A program made the position numbers and the translations under genes. The notes beneath the pieces are model-generated. The model did no database searches. It saw nothing but the letters and a program-made list of their open reading frames with translations, and was not told the DNA's origin. A stretch of 64,000 nucleotides of DNA from Rhabditophanes sp. KR3021 (Eukaryota > Nematoda > Chromadorea > Rhabditida > Alloionematidae), in contig CAUJLY010000004.1 in assembly GCA_963281155.1 (NCBI GenBank), forward strand, positions 1,736,001 to 1,800,000, written 5' to 3'. Of the stretch, positions 58,197 through 64,000 are shown one piece after another (within the stretch, counting starts at the first letter, position 1; the number at the start of each line of letters is the position of its first letter).

Positions 58197-59629
58197 TTAA
58201 AAACTGTCAACAAAACTATTGTCGATAATATCTTCCAGCATTGCACTTAAACGGCTATTTAATTCATTTGTTCTAAATTCTTCGTCATCTTTGCCCGTTT
58301 TGCAGAGAGGTGAAGATCTCCACATAATTAAGGCAAAGACATTTCTTCCAACATTGTATGGAAGAGCATCGATAAATACTTCCTATAAAATGAATTAATT
58401 TTAACTATTATATGTAGATAGTGAATCTTAGACTACCTTTAATTCTTCGTAACTAAATCCAACTTCCTTTCCTTTACTCTCAACAGTCAACTTCAAATTT
58501 TTGTAATAATATTTAAATATTTCCGATTGTTGTTTTCTTCTAATGACCACAGGAACACATGAAAACAACAAATGACATATATCAACAAATGGATTTGTGA
58601 TTTCAGCTAATTGCCAGTCAATCAGTCCCTTGATCTTATCATTATCATTCGCATCCATCAAAATATTTGTCTGCCAACAATCTCCATGGTTAAGCGTCTT
58701 AAATTGGGCTGAAAATATGAATGATAAAAATTATTAATCTTGTTAATGATAGATAATTTAATAATCTTGTTGATAAAACTTAATTAATAAATATTTACGT
58801 TTTTCTTTAATTGACGCTGTTTTTGTAGCACTCCAATCCATATCCTTGTACGATTCTTTAAAAACTTTTTCTAGCAAAATTGCGATAGTGCTTGGGTCTT
58901 TTTCGATGATGCTATCAATAGCCGTATCAACCATACATTTAAACGGGACTGGAATAGACTCCCACCGTGCGTCTGGTCTAGCAGGATTATCAATTTTCTC
59001 AATTATCGTCAAAGCGTGTAGTCTAATCACAATATCAATAATTGCATACAATTGCTTTGAAGTAAAGCCTTCAATTACATCCACTATCTTGACATCTTGA
59101 ATTTCTTCCATGATTAATACAGGGACCTCATTGGGTGTGGTTTGTCTGCCATCGATACTACAAAATATTTTGGGAATCGGGATTTGATAGGCTTCGTGGT
59201 ATTTGGTAAGTATTTTGTAACAGTCGTTTTCAGTTTCCATCATGTTTGTTACTATCATATCAGCTTGCTTGACTAAGTTTTCACCTGAAACGCACCCAGA
59301 TGCCTCCCATGCTTTGCCAGCACCAACAAAGTTAGGTATCTAAGTAGTTTATATTTGTTAATATTTATCAATACATTACCGTTAGTTACCTTAATAAGAA
59401 CTTTACTAACTGGAGAATCATAATTTTCCTCACTAGTAATATTACCGTTAATATCTCTATCATATTCAATAGTAATTCTTCTCAAATAAGCCATAAATCC
59501 CTCTTGATCGAGCTTCTTGATTGAGGCATTCTTCCATCTATTATCAGGATAATGCTTCATCATAACATTCTCAATCCATCCTAAATCCATAGGACACTGC
59601 TCATACAACTTCTCTTCTCTAAAAGTCAT
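58197..59629 (-). CDS. CHK kinase-like (DUF1679/EcKinase) protein, intact copy A
   Basis: Four exons: 59629-59390, 59339-58799, 58708-58437 and 58382-58197; 412 residues, the usual length. The family has a protein-kinase-like fold related to choline/ecdysteroid kinases and phosphorylates small molecules; substrates in nematodes are mostly unknown. Seen: N-terminal GWIENVM, EGFMAYLRRI, the hinge-like LIMEEIQDVKIVDV, the catalytic loop NHGDCWQTNIL (HGD at 268-270) and the metal-binding LIDWQLAE (IDWQ 290-293). Start 59629 was chosen because a GTTTTTCAG acceptor ends one base before it, a probable trans-splice site. All introns are GT-AG and in phase. It is the last of three tandem copies on this strand; intron positions are shared with copies B and C. 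Confidence 0.88.
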
Positions 59630-60286
59630 CCTGAAAAACACACACAGCTTTATTAAAAAAGATGAAATACAAAATTTATTAAACACTACTAGTGAACTAT
59701 AGTAACGACATGCCAATACAAAGCCATGAAAAATTTGATTAGATAACGTTTTTGTTTAGACTTTTAATCAACTCTATTATTTGATATCAAAAGAATAATG
59801 TCTGAGATTGTATAAAAAAACATTAGTTTGATCTTTTAGTTGGAGAGGGAGCTTGATTGGTGATAACTTGTACAAGGTAAAGTGAAAAACAGTCATTTGA
59901 TAATTTATCAATCTTTATCATTAAAATATACTTGCGTCCGCCATGAAAGAAAGCTTTGAAAAAAATAGGATACAAATTTAACGTATTTTATAGAGTTAAA
60001 TTTTCAATGAATACGTAGGTCGTTTAGGACAACATAGGAAGGAAGATTACAAAATTATGATACCAACGTGTAAGATAAAAGTTATGATCATTTAATATAA
60101 GTCGCTTAATAAACATTTGATAAGATACTAAGATTGTGAACATGCATAAATTTTGAGATAAATCAATCGGTCAAAGGTTGACAAAAGGTGTATCTGACTG
60201 ATTATGAAAAACTATAGCATCTTGCTCATTCTAAGTTGTTTGATTGCAAATTCTTGGTAGTATTTGTTTATATTTATTATGGATGA
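59630..60286. other. Spacer between CHK copies A and B
   Basis: 657 bp without coding character; contains the GTTTTTCAG acceptor (59631-59640 on the minus strand) of copy A. Confidence 0.45.
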
Positions 60287-61626
60287 TTAGATGTTGATTA
60301 GATCTTCGCTAATCACATCTTCCAGTAAGCATGTAAGACGGTTGATCAAGACTTGGCTTTTGGCATCGACAATTTTGTTACTTTCGTCTTTGCATACTTT
60401 TGATGTAGACCACATTGATAGAGCAAAAAAAGCTTTGGATATATTTGCTGGTAAAGCTGCTTTATAACATTCCTACAAATAAAGTAATAACGTAATAGAT
60501 TATTAATAGATAACTGAACCTACGATATACTCTTCGTATGAAAAAGGAATTTGTTCTCCATGTTTGCTGACAGACTTCACTAACTCCTCATAAAGATGTT
60601 TTAGTAAAGGCTTAAAATATTTTCTTCTATTTTCCGTACTCATGCAAGCAAACAAAACATGACACAAATCATCAGTTGGTGTTCCTAAGCTGGTAGCTTG
60701 CCAATCAACAACGCACTTAAGCTTGTTTTTATCGTGTTTATCCATCAACAAATTTGACGTCCACAAATCGTTATGAGCAATCACAGATAATCCATCTATA
60801 AATAAGCATTACAGTTATTATCTAATTTGTGATTATCTTACCATTCCCCAGGACCGCTTGTTCTTTAACCATGCTACAATTCATATCTTTATACAAATGC
60901 TCGAAAATTCTCTCCGCCATTGGTCCAAGTTTGTCGGGGAAAACGACGCTTCGCCTGCCGAACCATTCCTAAAATTATTTCCTCAAACTTAACAGGCATT
61001 TTTTCCCATTTTTCATAAGCAACTCCAGGATTGGCTGGTTTTTCGATAATCGACAAGGTTTGAAGTTTGACGATAAAAGCCATGACTGATTTCACTTGTT
61101 CGAGATTCATTCCATCTACGACATTGACTACATGGACATCTAGTATTTCTTCCATGACAAGGCAGGGACTCTCATCAATTGCCATGTTTCTTGTGTCAAT
61201 GGCTGCAAAGATTCTTGGGATCTCCAGGTCGTATTTTTCTTTGTACTCTGATAGAATGAGGTAGGAATCATTTTCTGCTTCAGTCAAATTTGCAATAATT
61301 ATGGCTCCACACTGATCTTCGCATTCACTACCACCTTGAATGTCACTATCACTCCAATCAACATTATAAGAAGGAATCTGAAACTTGGTTTACCAACCGC
61401 AAAGAGTTTTACTCACCTTAACCAGAAAATTGTGAGGCACCAAAGGATCCTCATTCTCATAGGTAACAACCATTCTCCTCAAATGAGCCATAAATCCTTC
61501 CTCACTCACAGACTCGATCTCCACATCACTCCACCTCGCATTGGAATAAATCTTCCTAACTTTCTCCTCAACCCATCCAGCATTCAACTTGCAATCAGGG
61601 TAAACTAATTGGTCTCTCCAACTCAT
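60287..61626 (-). pseudogene. CHK kinase-like copy B with two frameshifts
   Basis: Exons 61626-61417, 61377-60842, 60795-60524 and 60473-60287 correspond one-to-one to copy A and have good splice sites. Two single-base insertions break it: in exon 2 the run GGGG at 60936-60939 (plus strand) must lose one base for the frame to continue from AKRRFP into DKLGPMAERIFEHLY, and exon 4 has one extra base near 60415-60424, just before the conserved MWSTSKVCKDE. Without correction, exon 2 stops at FRAFV. The catalytic loop reads AHNDLWTSNLL (HND instead of HGD) and the metal motif VVDWQ is kept. Either a recent pseudogene or a real gene with assembly errors; two independent lesions favour decay. Confidence 0.75.
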
Positions 61627-61843
61627 AATATTAGTTTTTATTTAATAATATTTGATAATACTTACTATTATTAGTATATATTTATATTTAAATGATAATT
61701 AACAAAGCTAATTGAAACTTTTATACCGATCCAAATATAAAAACAATCTTTTATGTACATGTGATCCTAGATAATAACCAGAGTACGATCATATCATGAA
61801 TGATGTTTAAAGTTATGATCAAATTATTTTTTGTATTAGATTG

Positions 61844-63187
61844 TTATGTTATGATAAGGGATGAAGTAGAAACGTCTTCAAGTAGAGCGGTTAGACGGGC
61901 CATCAGTTCAGCTGTACGTTTGATTGAGTCTTCATTGCTAGTCTGGCAGGCGGGGGAGGACATCCACATGGTTAAAGCGTAAAAGTTGCGTGAGACGATG
62001 TAGGGAAGGGTTTTGGTAAAAGCGAGCTACAAAATATTTCTTAATTAGAACGATCTATACACAAAACATTACCTTAAATTGATCAAACGTAAATGGGAGG
62101 TTTCTTCCTTTTCTATCAAATGCAACTTTCATTCCGTGGAAGTACTTTCTGAAGACGCTGTTAAAATGTTCTCGTCTAATATGTACTGCAACACAAGCAA
62201 ACATCATATGACAAATATCTTCAAAGGGTGACGCTTTTGTCGATTTGCCAATCTATTACAGCCTTCAATGTATCAGGCTTACACTTGTCAAAAAGTAAAT
62301 TGGCTTGCCAGCAATCACAGTGTGACCATACTTCCATTGCAGCTAAGCATAGGAATAAAAAATTACAAATTGATAAGGGTGATTAATAAAGTTACGAATT
62401 TCGGTGATTAATGCATATCTACTGATATCAAAATCGTAGTCCTTGTACATGACATCAAAAACCTTAGTTAGCAGGTCAGCTACTTTGCCCGGATTTTGAG
62501 CAGCCACTCTTTTCTTCATGTTTTCAATTCCATACTCCCACGATAAGGGTAATTTTTTCCAAGTCGTCGGAGATAAGCCAGGATTTTTAAATTTCTCGAA
62601 CATAAATACGCAATGCAATTTGACCAAAATTCAACTCCGGCATGAACTTGTTCTAGTGAGTAACCGTCAATTACATCAACTATTTTAAAATCTAGAATTT
62701 CTTCGATGATCAAAATTGGGCTTTTATCTTCTTCGGTATTTCTGTCGCCAATAGCGCACAAAGGTCTGGTACTTGCAAATCGTACAGTCTCATATACTTC
62801 TTAAGTATCATATAATCGTTAGATTCAGTTTGAACCATTATTTTCAGATTTTCACGTCCCATTCTTTCCAAGACCTCTGGTTCTCCTAACTTGGCTGCTT
62901 TCCAGGCATCAACAGCACATTTGTAGTTTGGAATCTAAAAAATAATTACTTCGTTAGAAATTCATTAACTTGTCTTTACAAGAATATTAGTCGGAGCATT
63001 GGGGAAACCCCACGTTCAGCACACTTAATTTTGAATCTATAGAGATGGGAAAAAAGCCTGCTTCTGTAGCAGGTTCAACTTTCACATCCAACCATCTTTG
63101 ACAAGGAAAATGGTTAAGCATCATTTCCTCAACCCACCCAATCGTATAAGAGCAGCCTTCAAAAATACAACGATTTTTCTCAATCAT
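61844..63187 (-). pseudogene. CHK kinase-like copy C, heavily frameshifted
   Basis: Third tandem copy, with the same exon plan: first exon from ATG 63187 (GWVEEMMLNHF), second from IPNYKCAV at about 62937, third with EVWSHCDCWQANLL near 62330, fourth from about 62028 to TAA at 61844. The frame breaks at TTTTTTCCC near 63050, near GGGGTTTCCCC at about 63000, near 62760 (before CAIGDRNTEED), near 62630 (before VKLHCVFMFE) and after VIDWQI near 62240. Between breaks the protein text is uninterrupted and family-like, ending TLPYIVSRNFYALTMWMSS. The catalytic loop has HCD. At least five lesions make this a pseudogene unless the assembly is poor here. Confidence 0.75.
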
Positions 63188-64000
63188 CTTGAATATGACT
63201 CTTCTCCTAAATTTGAATCTTTAAATATTGCCATTCTAAATCATAATCTAATCTCCTTTAATTTAATATTCAATGGAAAACGATTATATTATTTTTTTTT
63301 AAATGGTTTGTCTTTTGATTGATGTTAAATATAATTGATCTTAATTTTGATCAGACAAATAAAATAGATTGGAATGGTGCTTTTGCTTAGAGATGCTTTT
63401 AGACTTGACGCTTCGAGGAAAGTGTTGGGGTATAGAGTTGAACTTAAATTTAATTATACTTTTTGGTTTCAGTTGTGAAGTCGTTTTTAAGTAATTATTA
63501 TGCACTTATATTACTAATTTTAAAACGCAACAGTATGCATTTACTTATATCGTTTAGTTTTTATCGCATTGAATTGAAATCCCATTTTTACGCAATTAAG
63601 TTATCACAAACAAAGAAAGCATGGATCTTGAAAATGAATTTAAAGATTGCAAATTTATATGTGCATGTTTATTATAATACTTCAATTGTCAATACACGCA
63701 TTTCCTTTACTAATCAAAGAAGGTTCATAGCTACGCATTTTATCAACTTAATTATTATCCTCAGATATTCGAAATAAAAGCAAATATTGTAGCATATCCA
63801 AACAAACTGAAGGAAAATATTGTAGCATATCCAAACAATTTAAAGGCAAATATTTTGGTATTTGTTAGCAATTTGGAATAATATAGGTCGATGCATTTGA
63901 AGTTCAATTTGAATACTCAGCCAAGTTCTTAAGCTCCATGTAAAAATAAATATCAACGGAAATCCTACTACCAGCATTAAATAAGAATACGTCCTTAATT
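63188..64000. other. Right-end AT-rich flank
   Basis: No supported gene. A 104-codon open frame near 63463 lacks a normal start and family resemblance. It contains the 33-bp tandem repeat at 63780-63856. Confidence 0.4.
63780..63856. repeat. 33-bp tandem repeat, 2.3 copies
   Basis: Two head-to-tail copies of a 33-bp unit beginning GCAAATATTGTAGCATATCC and a partial third copy. No open frame or known element is associated with it. Confidence 0.85.

Overview
The window reads as AT-rich nuclear DNA of a free-living or parasitic nematode. The evidence is short introns (mostly 40-50 bp, donor GTAAGT, acceptor TTTCAG), splice-acceptor sequences directly upstream of start codons (as expected for spliced-leader trans-splicing), a tandem cluster of CHK-like (DUF1679/EcKinase) genes, a nematode-type chemoreceptor pseudogene, a TIL-domain secreted protein, and an eRF1 / cytochrome-b5-reductase neighbourhood that, as I recall it, is also adjacent in Caenorhabditis elegans (cosmid T05H4). 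I cannot name the species.

Layout. 0-12 kb: a protein tyrosine phosphatase running off the left edge (-), an unrecognised two-exon gene (+), two broken genes (one a 7TM chemoreceptor), an intronless disordered protein carrying a textbook PP1-docking motif (-), and a single-pass thrombospondin-repeat receptor (-). 15-24 kb: cytochrome b5 reductase and eRF1 in tandem (-), divergent from a Trm1 tRNA methyltransferase (+). 24-34 kb: a long non-coding stretch, then a MIDEAS/TRERF1-type ELM2-SANT corepressor (+). 34-36 kb: a secreted vWA protein preceded by a 49-residue membrane protein (-), perhaps an operon. 38-46 kb: Rab1 (+) and a large secreted protein with thyroglobulin, six TIL modules and a degenerate Cu/Zn-SOD-like tail (+). 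48-55 kb: PP1 catalytic subunit, a 570-residue F-box/LRR-like gene and a PPxY arrestin (all +). 55.5 kb: a 5S rRNA gene. 56-64 kb: a frameshifted pseudogene, a small unknown gene, and three tandem CHK-like genes (-), of which the first is intact and the other two increasingly broken.

The most unusual theme is that several large introns of housekeeping or secreted-protein genes hold old coding sequence, always antisense to the host: a NUMOD4/HNH homing-endonuclease-like relic in the rab-1 intron, a DIX-like ORF in the eRF1 intron, unidentified relics in both large introns of cytochrome b5 reductase, and another in the TIL-protein gene. Several accessory genes also carry single-base frameshifts, some at homopolymers, while the conserved genes do not; this may be true decay, assembly error, or both.

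All exon boundaries were worked out by eye from splice consensus, reading-frame continuity and remembered homologues; no alignment or database search was run.
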